From: Magnolia sinica
Taxonomy: Eukaryota; Streptophyta; Magnoliopsida; Magnoliales; Magnoliaceae
Reading direction: 5' to 3'
Length of the DNA: 64,000 bases
Assembly (NCBI RefSeq): GCF_029962835.1
Contig: NC_080585.1
Span: forward strand, 58,763,443 to 58,827,442
Shown piece after piece: positions 35,465-46,200 of this stretch. How positions within the stretch are numbered: the stretch's first letter is position 1; the number at the start of each line of letters is the position of its first letter. Both the position numbers and the translations under genes were made by a program. The notes beneath the pieces are model-generated. The model ran no database searches. It worked only from the letters and a program-made list of their open reading frames with translations, and was not told the origin of the DNA.

Positions 35465-35556
35465 CCGCACAAATTACTTAAGAAGGCAATGACTTTCTCT
35501 CTTTGGTTGAATATATTGCTCACAATTTTTTGTTGCTGAAATGAATGAGAGAAGGC

Positions 35557-35570
35557 CTCTATTTATAGCC
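35557..35570 (-). promoter_or_regulatory. TATA box of the inverted Sirevirus LTR
   Basis: The reverse complement reads GGCTATAAATAGAG, a strong TATA box at the position expected for the LTR promoter. The equivalent in the 3' LTR at about 27157-27170 is degraded. Confidence 0.6.
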
Positions 35571-36212
35571 AAAGGTCTTGGAAATTTGGCTGACCTAATT
35601 TTTAATTCGGCTGACCTAATTTTCAATTCGGCGGACCGAATTTCAATGATTGCATTCCAATGACACTTGGATTTCATAGGATAAGATCTTTCAAAAATTC
35701 GGTTGGCGTAAGCCAAAATTCGGTTGCCCAAACCTCTAGTTATTCTGGCTGAACACAGGGTTCTGCTGGCCGAATTTTCATGAATTCCAAATAAATGCAT
35801 TACTGGAAACTTGACCGAACACATTTGAGCTGGCTGAACTGATAGGTTCGACTAACCGAACCCAAAGTTGGCCTGTATATTTGAATGAAATGTGTTAGGT
35901 TGGCTGAAGATAGTTAGGCTAGCTGAACTAGAAGTCGGGTTGGCCTAACTATAGAGTATTTTATTTAGAATTATATATATCATGCTACTATGTGAAATAC
36001 ACCTAACCTAGGGTCATTCCAAGGTTATACCACCTGATGGTTGACACATACAAAATGCTTCAAACTTTGAACCATGCATATTTAAAGATTCAGATGTTGA
36101 GTCTTCCTTGAGATATTGATCCAGTCTTTATGTAGTCTTCATGAGTCTTCGAAGAACATCTTCATGAGTGCCTGTGATCTGTTCAGGACTATGAAATTTG
36201 ACACTCTTAACA

Positions 36213-37233
36213 TCTTCAACTACTTGCAGAATTTGATAACGATCGGGCGATAATTTAAGGGTGGGGTTCTTCATTCAAAGATATGTTACTTTGTGCCTTC
36301 GACAAGAAAAGACTTTCAAAATATCAGTGTAAATCAAACAAAAAAAGAACTCACAATCGACCACTAGGAGCGACTGCAAGAATGCGTCTCTTAAAAGAAC
36401 TACTTGATATTGGATAGCGAACAAATTCAATGTATGAGTATATGATTTAGACTTGGATTACAATTAAAATTATAGCTAAGAATTACTGCTACTTTATCAT
36501 TGCTACTCTTAGGATAAACTGAGACAAATGAAATTGATAAGATAAATATTGATTTGTTGGTTGGTTGATTGGGTGTCATTTTCTTTATTGAATTCCTCTC
36601 CTATTTATAGAGTTCTACTGTATATAGCTTGTTTTTTCATATCTTTCTTCCATTATTGCAATGGTTACAATAGTCGAAAAATCTTTTTCTAAATCATTCT
36701 TTCTATTATGTTTCTTCTTCCTGACTGTTCCTTTTTTTTTTTCCTGTTATGTTTATTTTTCCTGACTGTTCCTCTTCTCTTTGTTACATTTCTTCTTCTT
36801 GACTGTTCATCTTCTCAATGTTACGTTTCTTCTTCCTGACTATTCCTCTTCTCTTGACCAAGCTCTACTTTTGGTCACTAATCAATCATCGGCCACACAT
36901 CAGCCTTATATATTTAGTCAGTCGCTCACCTACACTCCACTTGATTGCTCTCCGCATCTTTCCGTTTCAACTGTTCGACAAAACTTCTCAGCTGCATTCC
37001 ATTTCCTGGCTTCTCTCTACCGCTCAGTCTGCTTTTGGATATCTCTCAGCCGATCTCTCCACTTCTATATGGCTATTAACTACTTCACTTTGATAACCAA
37101 GATCTTGTTTTCATTGCTCTCTCAATCGACCTCGTTAATACCTTTTGACTACTTAGTTTGCTTTTGAATTCCTTTCAACTGCTCCTATCTTATTATTCTG
37201 TCAACTATGATTTGTAAAAAGCACCCCAAGTAG
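36213..37233. other. Possible minus-strand LTR remnant, unclassified
   Basis: It contains a minus-strand TATA-like CTATAAATAGGAG (36611-36599) and a CT-rich minisatellite. ORFs here (for example 36781-37167) are Phe/Leu/Ser-rich read-through of T/C-rich sequence with no domain. No element ends could be proved. Confidence 0.4.
36703..36856 (+). repeat. CT-rich minisatellite, 4 units
   Basis: Units begin at about 36706, 36747, 36783 and 36820 and follow TTA(T/C)(G/A)TTTCTTCTTCCTGAC + TGTTCCTCTTCTC. Spacing is 36-41 bp because of a variable T run. Confidence 0.88.
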
Positions 37234-37833
37234 GAAGCAGATTGGCTTGTGTATCACACACCACCGACCTGGCTAGTGTAGTACATGTGGTGTAAAGGCG
37301 AGCGCTGACACTCCTCGAGCTCCGAGTTGCACGAATGGTTCAAAGGAGATCAAAGTTATATAGGCCCCACAATGATGTATTTAGTATATTCACACCATTC
37401 ATCCATTTGGTGAGATTGGTTTACATGAGTCCAAAAATGAGTCATATGCAAAGCTCAAGTTTACCGCACCACAAATAACAGTGGGGACAATGATTCTTAC
37501 CGTTAAAACATTCATAAGGCCCACCATAACATTTATTTTTCATCCAATTCATTTATAAGGTTACGGACGTGGATGAAGAGGAAAAATAAGTATCATATTG
37601 ATCCAAAACTTCAGTGACCCCCAAAAGGGTTTCAATGGTAGATGTTCAATCCCCTATTGCTTTTTAGAGTGTGGTGCACTTGAACTTTGGATTAGTCTTA
37701 TTTTTTGTCTCAAGGCTTACAACGAGTTCGCCAAATGGATGGACGGTTTAGATATAACACATGCCTTATGATAGAACCCATGGAAACACACCAACCACGT
37801 TAGTGGCGTGTGGTACATCGGCTAATCTGCTTC
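37234..37833. mobile_element. Foldback / long-TIR element of about 600 bp
   Basis: The two halves are inverted copies along nearly their whole length. The left start GAAGCAGATTGGC pairs with the complement of the right end GCTAATCTGCTTC. The left TTCACACCATTCATCCATTT (about 37389) pairs with the complement of AAATGGATGGACGGTTTAGA (about 37734). No clear target duplication was found. Diverged one-arm relatives lie near 14200, 14620, 39720-40030, 41560-41900 and 48290-48560, so it is an abundant family. Confidence 0.72.
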
Positions 37834-38708
37834 GCTTTAAACATCTTTGAAGATCTTTAGCATGCTATATCTTTCCCTTTATATATTACGTATTCTTTCA
37901 ATTTAGTTTCAAATGACTATAAAATATAGGGTACAACACTCGTACTCATCCACGTGTACAAACATAACATATGTATTTGAGATTTGAGCTTTCCATCAAA
38001 TGGGACACACGGTTTAGTTCCTCGGTCGTAAAAGCGTAATGCCGTCTCACTCCTCAAGTGGGCTATAATGTAGATAAAAATATACATCAAGAAAAATCTA
38101 TTGCGGTTGACCCACCTGATGGAAAGCATGGTTCTCACACACGTGTGCCATATTCAATTGTATGACGTGTGGATGGAAGAATCTCAGGGTGCGACCGTAA
38201 GTTATATAAAAAGTCTATCGAAAGTTCCCTGACTTTTTATTCTTTCATAAGAAATCTTCTAATCCAGAGATCAAGGGCTCTTGATTGTTCAATTGGTGTG
38301 AATTTTGGTATATGGCCCATCCAAGCTAGGGCCTACCTGATGGTTGGTCTAGATCTCACACACGACTAACTGAGAAAGTAAAATCGCACGTGTCTTAAGA
38401 CCGGTTATATAACCTCCAACAAAGGATCACATGCACCGCACTCTTCGACTTAACCCGTCCTCATGTTGAACACGGCTCAAACCCTCGATCGCCATGATTT
38501 GAGTGATCCAGACGGTTGATCTGATGGACCCATATTGGATGGATCATGCACCTGAATCTCTACTATGAAAAGCAATATAGATAAAGTCCACGATCGGCTA
38601 ATATGAGGGTATTTAGATCTACGGTTTGGATCACTCAACACAATGACCCCACTTGCAACCTGAAAACATATTCATGTGTGAGGATAAAAAAATAAAGAGA
38701 AACGATCC
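37834..38708. other. Non-coding spacer, no gene seen
   Basis: No supported ORF. Two CACGTG G-box cores lie at about 37951 and 38387. With no nearby start to regulate, they may be chance. Confidence 0.35.
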
Positions 38709-39715
38709 AGTGCTCCAGAGAACTAGAAGTTATAATTAGAGCCCGATTCGACTTGGTTCAAAGCTAAGTTCGGGTGGAGTCGAGCTGTTTTTTAGATCTC
38801 GAAAAAATTTTGATCCGAGTTCGAGCTTATCCAAGCTCAAATCGACTCAAATCAAACCTCAATTCGAATCGAACTCAGATCGAATCAGTTCGGTGACTCG
38901 GTTATTTTGATTTTGATGTTGCTCGCCAAGTGTTCGATGAAATGACTCAACGAAGTGTTGTTTTGGGTGCATACGTTCTCCGTGAGATCAACCGGTGGCG
39001 AGGAAGGTATGGATATGAAACAAATCACTACAAAAAAAAAAAAAAAACATTACATGATAAAACTACCCTTGTATTTTGATTTTGATACTGCCCACTAAGT
39101 GTTTGATGAAATACCTATAAATTGTTGCCGCTATTTTGCATGCTATGAGAAGTTGAAGGTGCACTCCATGTGTTTGAGAAAATGCCGCATAGGCTTGAAC
39201 TTGGCTCGAATGGGCCCTCGCTTCTGACCAAACTGAGCCAAGCTAGCCAGTCAGGCTCAAGGACCGAGCCGGGCCAAGTTCAAGCTGGGGTCAGCTAGTG
39301 GCCCAGCCGAGTGGTCTGACTGTGTACAGCTCTAGTTATAATAATAGCTCCTAATTGCATTTGGATACTTGGACAGCCCAATCCATTGATCTATAGGTTC
39401 TTCATTAGGTCCAACGGAAATTACCTGGGCCACCATTTAAACCAATCTGACAAATATTAACCATTTTCTCAATGTCTTTTAATATGGACGGTCAAGATTC
39501 TTTACATAAAAATAAATCCAATCAACAATTTCATCCATCTATTTGTTAGGGCCATTATAGATTGCTCATGATTCCAAGGAATCATTTACGTTTACACAAT
39601 CATAGCCATCCCATCCATGGCTTGAAAATGGATGGATACAGATTATAAGGCCCAACAAAGGATAGATTGGATCGTCCTACGAATGTGGTTTTTGCATCGT
39701 CCGTGAAATGTTTTC
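38709..39715 (+). mobile_element. TIR element copy 1 (MITE-like), split by an hAT-like MITE, right end lost
   Basis: It begins AGTGCTCC at 38709, is interrupted at 38737-39334, then continues from 39343. It is closely similar to 40861-41270 (shared GACAG(C/T)CCAATCCATTGATCTA, CTTCATTAGGTCCAA versus GTTCATTAGGTCCAA, and CATCCATGGCTTG-like blocks). Similarity stops at about 39715. With 40861-41326 it forms a direct pair bracketing the PADRE gene. Confidence 0.75.
38737..39334. mobile_element. hAT-like MITE with perfect 8-bp target duplication
   Basis: The 598-bp element starts TAGAGC and ends GCTCTA. It is flanked by GTTATAAT at 38729-38736 and again at 39335-39342, an exact 8-bp duplication typical of hAT transposases. 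The interior is rich in TCGA-containing motifs (CGAACTCAGATCGAATC type) and has no ORF of note. A second member is at 49783-50448. Confidence 0.85.
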
Positions 39716-40289
39716 TTATCGGCCCATTTTGAAATGTGATCATAAAAATAAATCAGATCGAAAAATCAAGTGGGCCACGAAACGCCCGCTATTGAAACTT
39801 TCCTAGGACCCACCGTGATGTTTAAATCCCACCCAAACCGTTACTAAAAATACAAATATTAATCTGATCCAACTTCAAGTTAATTTGTTTCACCGGCTGG
39901 CATTTAATCCACACTGTTTCCGGCTGCGTGGTCCACTTAAGTTTTGGATCTACCTCATTTTTGGGATCGTATACTAACATGGACTGATGAAACTGATGGA
40001 CGGAGTGGATTTCTCACGGACATAGCAGTGTGCCCACAAAGTTTCCATCTGAATCTGATGGAAAAACAAACACATCCTTAATTATTATTTTTTAAAAGGA
40101 AAATTGCCTTGTAATGTAAGCTGTACACAACCATTCCATTGAAGGGATGTTTTCAATGAAGACAAAAGGCTTAAAAATGCCGAAAAAAGGTTTTTGATAG
40201 GAACAATATCTTGGACAGTTTAGTAGAATTTATTTTTAAGTTAACAATTCTTCTCATTAGGTTTTCAAAAATCATAAGATTAGTTGATA
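39716..40289. other. Decayed foldback repeat and upstream region of the PADRE gene
   Basis: 39720-40040 resembles one arm of the foldback family (CAAGTGGGCCACG, GGACCCACCGTGATGTT, GGACGGAGTGGATTT). The 250 bp before the start codon is AT-rich. I see no convincing TATA box. Confidence 0.5.
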
Positions 40290-40772
40290 ATGGGGAACTC
40301 ATTTGCATGTCTATGCTCAGGTGAATCAGATAATGAAGTCCTTGTGATGAAAGAAAATGGAGACATCATCACATTCAAAAAGGGTGTCCTTGTGGAACAA
40401 GTTGTTGTGGCCCACCCAGGATATAAGATCATGCGGTGCGGATCGGACCGATTAGTATTGCTGGACCACTTCGAACTCGAGACCGATCGGCTTTACTTCC
40501 TTATGCCAGAGAAGCTGGTGAGGTGTGGCCATTCTTACAATAAGTTCATGGGAATGGCTGAGTCGAAGGGGTTGTTGGTGCCGACGGAGGCGGCGAGGAG
40601 AGTAAACAAGGTGAAGAAGAAAGAGGATGTCAATCCAACGGCTCTATCTGATTCAAAGGTGATCAATGGGGCCGTGATGGTGGGCCAGGTCTTCTTGTTT
40701 GAGGTAACGGAACCGATGAAATCTCCTTGGAGGCCAGGGTTGCAGACTATACCGGAGACCATGTCGCCCTGA
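40290..40772 (+). CDS. PADRE / DUF4228 domain protein, intact single exon
   Basis: This is a 160-residue protein with no stop or frameshift. The start chosen is the ATG at 40290 giving MGNSFACLC; the longer frame begins with a non-ATG codon. Gly2 and the Cys pair at residues 8 and 10 suggest N-myristoylation plus palmitoylation, hence membrane attachment. The PADRE signature is clear: VLVMKENGDIITFKKGVLVEQVV (about residues 17-39, no Met gap), a central YKIMRCGSDRLVLLD and LYFLMPEKLVRCGHSYN, a basic disordered stretch (about 100-118), and the conserved C-terminal WRPGLQTIPE. Length and lack of introns fit the family, which is linked in plants to pathogen and abiotic stress responses; the molecular activity is not settled. 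It is the only intact host-like gene here and sits among MITEs. Confidence 0.9.
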   Translation: MGNSFACLCSGESDNEVLVMKENGDIITFKKGVLVEQVVVAHPGYKIMRCGSDRLVLLDHFELETDRLYFLMPEKLVRCGHSYNKFMGMAESKGLLVPTEAARRVNKVKKKEDVNPTALSDSKVINGAVMVGQVFLFEVTEPMKSPWRPGLQTIPETMSP

Positions 40773-40860
40773 CTCAGTGTCTTCATGGTCTTTTTTTCTT
40801 TTCTTTTTTTTCTTTTTAATTAAGAAATGCTCCATTGTTTTCATAGCACTATAAGTTATT

Positions 40861-41326
40861 AGTGCTCTTAATTGCAATATTGGATGGTTAGACAGTCCAA
40901 TCCATTGATCTAGACTGTTCATTAGGTCCAATATATATTTCATGGGCTACTTTGAAAACATCAAACTGATCTATCAATATTACCATTTGATCAATGGCGT
41001 TCAAAATGGACAGTTAAGATCATTTTCATAAATTAGGTTTAGTAAAAAATTCGATTCTTTTATTTGTTAGGAACCATCATGAATTTCTTATGATCGTCCG
41101 TAATCGCTTTTTTTTTTTTTTTTTTAAAGGCAATTGTAACCATCGTCGTCCATGGCTTGTATAAAAAAAGGGATGGCTATAGAAAATAAGGCCAAATTAA
41201 GGATGGATTAGATTATCCCATCCGTGTGATTTTTTCGTGGTAGCCCATGGAATGTTTCAGAACTTAATGGACGGCTCCGATTGATGGACTGGATTGTCCA
41301 AATGAACTGATGCAACTAGGAGTACT
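40861..41326. mobile_element. TIR element copy 2 (MITE-like), complete
   Basis: The left end AGTGCTCTTAATTGCAA and the complement of the right end (AGTACTCCTAGTTGCAT) are inverted copies. The match extends loosely to GACAGTCCAATCC / GGACAATCCAGTCC over about 50 bp. It has no ORF and contains a T run (41108-41125). It begins about 90 bp after the PADRE stop codon, so it may contribute 3' UTR or polyadenylation sequence. No target duplication was resolved. Confidence 0.75.
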
Positions 41327-41920
41327 GGAGGATTTCTCTTCTTCTTGTTGTTCTATTTCTGTGCTCTTCCTTCTTTCTTTGTGGAGCAATCATATGTTCT
41401 GTCAAGGCGCAAATTTTTAGATTACTAAATATCTCCTAGCTTCCATGCTTAAAGGTACATGGAGATCTAAACCGTTGATCTGATGGGCCCACCACTGATG
41501 CAGATAGTACAGTGGACTCTTTAGATTGGGGACCGGGATACTTTACAACACCTATTTTTTAACAACTAAGTGCCGTGGGGCCCACGAATTATACATGTGA
41601 AATCCACCCGTCTGTCAGGTTTTATCCTCGAATCTAGAAGTTGGGCCAAAAGAATCAGCCAGATCCACAGCGCAGGTAGGCCACACACCAGGGAACAATG
41701 GCAATGGGATGCCAATCATAGGTTTTTGTGTGTGGTCACCGTGGTGTGTCTTTTATCAAACCTGTTAATCAGGTGTAACTCATGGGATGAATTGAAGATA
41801 TAAAAATCAGCTTGATAAAATATCAAGTGGGCCACCTCATGTGAATTGAAGAGTTTTTCAAAGCAATTTTACATTGTTACCATTGACATGGCACATCCGA
41901 GTTTTATAAGTAACTAATAT
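41327..41920. other. Spacer with one-arm foldback repeat
   Basis: 41560-41900 carries family motifs of the foldback element, including one exact GTGGGGCCCAC (41575-41585). No gene was found. The last five bases, AATAT (41916-41920), are the left target copy of the LTR-B solo element. Confidence 0.5.
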
Positions 41921-44249
41921 GGTAACACTCCGAAAATCGACACCTGAGTACATAGACTCCGATCCCAAGTTCCTGGGTATTAACCAAATGAAAATACGTG
42001 TGTGACCTCGGTCATATTCACATTCATTTCATACACGAGGAATCGGAGTAACGCAATTCAAATTAGCGGATCTGAAATGAGATGGAGATAACAACAATCA
42101 ATAAATATATAGCTAAGAGTAAAAATACAATTCTAATAGTGGTGATTGCCCAAAATATGGATTATACAAGCCACAATGAATATACAACAAAATCAATATA
42201 TGGAGAACACCTAGTCAGGAACTTCAACATATATAAGAACAAAATTAAAAGAGTCCAAGGTCTTCTAGTTTGGCCCGACACTCCCAACATCACGATGAAG
42301 GTACAAGTCAATCCAAGCCTACCATTCAGAGGCATCGATAGAACTTGCATCAACAACAATGCTCGTTTGGTGTTTTAAAATACCGTCTCAGGTGGGAGTG
42401 AGTAGTTAATTCAGTGGTTCCATTAGTTCTAAGTTATACATGTTATCAACACAATCAACGCAGTTAATGATAAACAACAAATCAAGCATTTCCTAAATAC
42501 TCTTATTAAATGCACAATTGAAATTATGAAATGATGCATACACCTTACAATACAATACTCCCTCACAAGCGACTTTAATGCCTATTTCGCAAATGTCAAT
42601 ACTCCCTCATAAGTTACTCCAACGTCAAATCGCAACCTATCCTAAAATATGCAAGATTAACCGAGTAATTATTAATTTAAATTCATACAGCCGATTGACG
42701 AAGATATGATACCAACGTTATATTACGAGTCCTTATCTGGATCACATGGCTCCTAGCGGCTCATCACCAGTGTCCATTGATCCAATTTTAGGTATCACCC
42801 ATTATATCAAACATCAATTATTCCAAAAGTACGGCATGATACCCAAATATATGAGGTATGAGTCGTCACCCAAACACCAAGTATGATCACTCAATTTCGA
42901 GGTGCGAGCTTATCACATAAAACCAAATCACCACAAAAGTTGCTTGTCACCCAATTCCATTCACGCCCGATTCGTTCGAACGGTACTCTGGTATATAACC
43001 ATCGGCCGGGTAATTTGATGAGGGTCATTCGAACAATAATCTATGACCTTCATTAGTACTCACTGGTCAATATGGGGAGACTCGTCATCCCAGCATAGGC
43101 TGATAGCTCGGACACGGTGTCTCATACCACCATGCCCGGCTCTTGAGTCTTAGTGGGATTGTATCGCACTAACGGTTATGAATGGACTCATCCATTGGGA
43201 ATGGGGTATCCTAGATTTAATTTGGTTATGTCATAAATTGTGAATATACATGATCAGTCGGCTAGTAGACTAATTTGTTTGATGTAGGAGAACTCTAGCG
43301 CACCGGCATTGGGTGTAAGCATCCCGTGTAGTCCAGCTACTGTCGGTCGTCCGTGTTCAACTCAGGTCAATTGAACAAGTCTAAGGTGGCTGCCCTAACT
43401 TTGGTCACCCCTTTAATTCAAGCAGTTAGCCAACTAACCTAACATCGTAGCAATCCTAAGTATCATTATGGACTAAACACTACATCATACAATTATAACA
43501 TATGTTTTACTATACAACTACCTAGGCATTTCATTGAACATATGAGCATCTATAGCGTAAGGACCGTATCTTAGTTCGTACCGTTCCTTAGACTCCCATG
43601 AGCCTCCCGTCAAATTTCGGCAACCCGCGACCTATAATCGGTGCTTGCGTGTGACCCTAAGTCACATCCCGTAGATCCGAGTCGACTCAACTCGAGACTC
43701 ATACCATTGCGATTGCACCGTCGTCGAGGTTCCAACACCATGACTTGCGCACCATTGCGATACCTAGGCCAGGAGTTGTAGGCCCGTGTTTATTTCAAAG
43801 AAAATGCCACGCATTACGAATCCCAAAAGAATCTCTACCATCCATCGCATCAATTAATCTAGTACTAGTTAAGTACACAACTCATCACTCTCTTACACAA
43901 GTCATCCCCAAAGTCAACTCTCTCTCTCTCTCTCCACCCATTCCTTTCTTACACACGCTCATCCCTTTCTTACACCCATCCCATCCTTTTCATCCCATCA
44001 CAACCTCTCTCCCTCTCATTCTGTCTACCATCCCAAGCAGCTAAGGAGTGGACGTCCAAGCTCTTCCAAGAGAGCCAAGTGTGGCCCACTTCCTACCCCC
44101 CATCTCTCATCCTTGCCCTTCAATCTCCATCATCCTCCATCAAAGTTGAAGCCGAGAAGCTTAGCATTCTAAAGAGCCTAGAAGATTAGCAATCGGTGGG
44201 TGTTTTGTAGGATTAGATTTCAATTTTTGTGATGGACCAAGTGGAGCCT

Positions 44250-44343
44250 ACCGATTGATGGTATGGATCCTATTTGGGACCCATCTTGATGTATGTATTG
44301 TAATCTTAGGAGGGCTCATAATGGCGGAGCCCTCCATCACACG

Positions 44344-44387
<44 letters not shown>

Positions 44388-45560
44388 TATTGCGACCCAC
44401 CTTGATGAATGGATTAGATCCACACCATCCATCAGTGACAGCCACTTCATTATCCACCTTGCTGCCCGATTGGGTGGTCCCTATTTGAAGGGAAAGCACA
44501 AATATCTGCTTGATTCATAACTTGTGGCCGTCCAGCACATGGGACCACTTGATGTTGGTGTTTTATCCACCGTCCCACGTGGGGCCCACCTTGATGACGT
44601 ACTGCATCTAGCACGTGGGACCCACCTGCTGTGGAAGCAGATTGCCCGGTGTACCTTACAGTAGCAATATAGCTGTTGTATTGACGTCAGCAAGTTATGT
44701 AGATCTGATCATGAGGTATGTGTTATATCCAAACCATCCATCCATTGTCCAGTGGTCTGGACGGTGGGACCCACCTAATGTATATGTTTCATCCATGCCT
44801 TCCACCGTCCAGATAGGTTGGACGGTGGGGCCCACCATGATGTAAGTGTTGTATTCATACCGTCCGTACATGGACCCCACAATGATATGTGTTTCATCCA
44901 GGCCGTCCAGCAGGCTTGGACGTTTAGGAACGCAATAGTAGCTGGGTCTCCCAACTGGTGGGCCACCCACGTGGCTCCACTTGATGTAAGTGTTTTATCC
45001 ATGCACATGGGACCCACCTGAGATATGTATTATATCCACACCGTCCCTACACCTGGGAAGGTGTGACCCACTGTGATATATGTGCTTTTTCCTCATCGTC
45101 CAGATGGACGGTGGGATCCACCATGATGTGTGGGTCATCCATACCGTCCAATCAATTGTAGAGATTGTTTTGTGGCATTACAAAGAGAATGAGTTAGATC
45201 TAAATTTCAAGTGAGACCCACCATTATGTATTTCATCCACGTTATCCAGCAGCCGCGGGTCCCATCTTGATATATGTGTTGTATACCCACACGTCTAGTT
45301 GTTGGACGGTGGGTCCCACCTTGATTGTATGTATTCTATAGCCACACCGTCCATCCATTTTCTGGACGTGGGCCCACCATGTTATACGTGTTTCAGTCAC
45401 ACCGTCTGTCCATTTTCTGGACGTAGACCCCACCATAACGTATGTATTCTATCTGCGCCGTCCAGCGGCAGTGGGGTCCACCCGATGTGTTTTATCCATG
45501 CGGTCCAGTGGCAGCAGGACCACTGTGATGTATTTTATCCATGTTGCCCAACAGATGTGG
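44250..45560 (+). repeat. GTGGGNCCCAC / CACCGTCCA array in GL copy 2
   Basis: About 20-25 degenerate units of 45-60 bp. Exact GTGGGNCCCAC sites begin at 44579, 44615, 44764, 44825 and 45309. Neighbouring units are joined by inverted GGACGGTG / CACCGTCC pairs. Confidence 0.85.
44346..44383 (+). repeat. (TC)n microsatellite
   Basis: About 19 uninterrupted TC dinucleotides at the same relative place as CT tracts in the other GL copies (13866-13894, 54567-54607, and shorter tracts near 62446 and 62764). Confidence 0.95.
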
Positions 45561-45879
45561 ACCCTGCCATGATGCATTTTATCTACATCGTCCAGATCAC
45601 GTGGGGCCTACCTTGATGATGTGTGGGACACCCAGACCGTTCAGATGTTTCGGTGGTGCTGGACGCACCATGATGTATGCGTTGTATATCCTAGTTGTCC
45701 ATCTAGTGGGGCCCATTTGGAATGTGCAGGCCCACCTGCTGCTTGTGCAGGGTCCACCTTGATATGTATATTGTGCATGTTGTCCATGTATTTTCTGGAC
45801 TATATGGGCTATCCCATCAGGCCCACTATGTTGTATGTGATGCACACACTACCCATCCCTTGTGCCTAACCCATGGGCC

Positions 45880-46200
45880 ATTGTGTGAGGCCCAACATGA
45901 TGAATTTGTGGCCCATTTGGTGAGGCCCATTGTGATATATATGTGGCCCATGAGATGCGACCCATTGTGATGCATATGGGGCCCATGAGATGCGGCCCAT
46001 TGTGATGTATATGAGGCCCATGAGATGCGGCCCATTGTGATGTATATAAGCCCATGTGACGAGGCACATTGTGATGTATATGAGGCCCATTGAGATGTAC
46101 ATGAGGCCCTTGTGTGAGGCCCATCGTGATGGTATAAGGCCCATTATATGTGTGAGACCCATTATATATGTGAGGCCCAATTGTGATGTGTAAAGCCCAC
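45880..46200 (+). repeat. GGCCCAT array in GL copy 2
   Basis: Tandem units close to GAGGCCCATTGTGATGTATAT alternate with GGCCCATGAGATG(C)GGCCCAT. The reverse frame gives a repeated Gly/Leu/Trp pattern that is not a protein. Confidence 0.88.

Larger units (their letters stand above)
34546..36212 (-). mobile_element. Inverted Sirevirus LTR, probably solo, carrying a SINE
   Basis: Its reverse complement starts TGTTAAGAGTG and ends CTCTAAAACA. It aligns along its length with the 3' LTR at 26416-28066, for example the shared GAAATAAGGTTGTCCTGCCTAA and the TTGTCCTATTCA end. No polypurine tract precedes it and no clear primer site follows. The flanking pentamers (ATGGA and TCTTC) do not match, so it is an old solo LTR or a broken 5' LTR. 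It retains the palindrome-like GGCTGACC/GGCTAGCC motifs. Confidence 0.82.

Noticed and set aside
34541..36217. Target duplication for the inverted Sirevirus LTR
   Set aside because: Flanking pentamers ATGGA and TCTTC do not match; I do not claim precise insertion here.
36781..37167. 128-codon Phe/Ser/Leu-rich ORF
   Set aside because: Overlaps a second ORF in another frame and a T/C-rich minisatellite; composition explains it.
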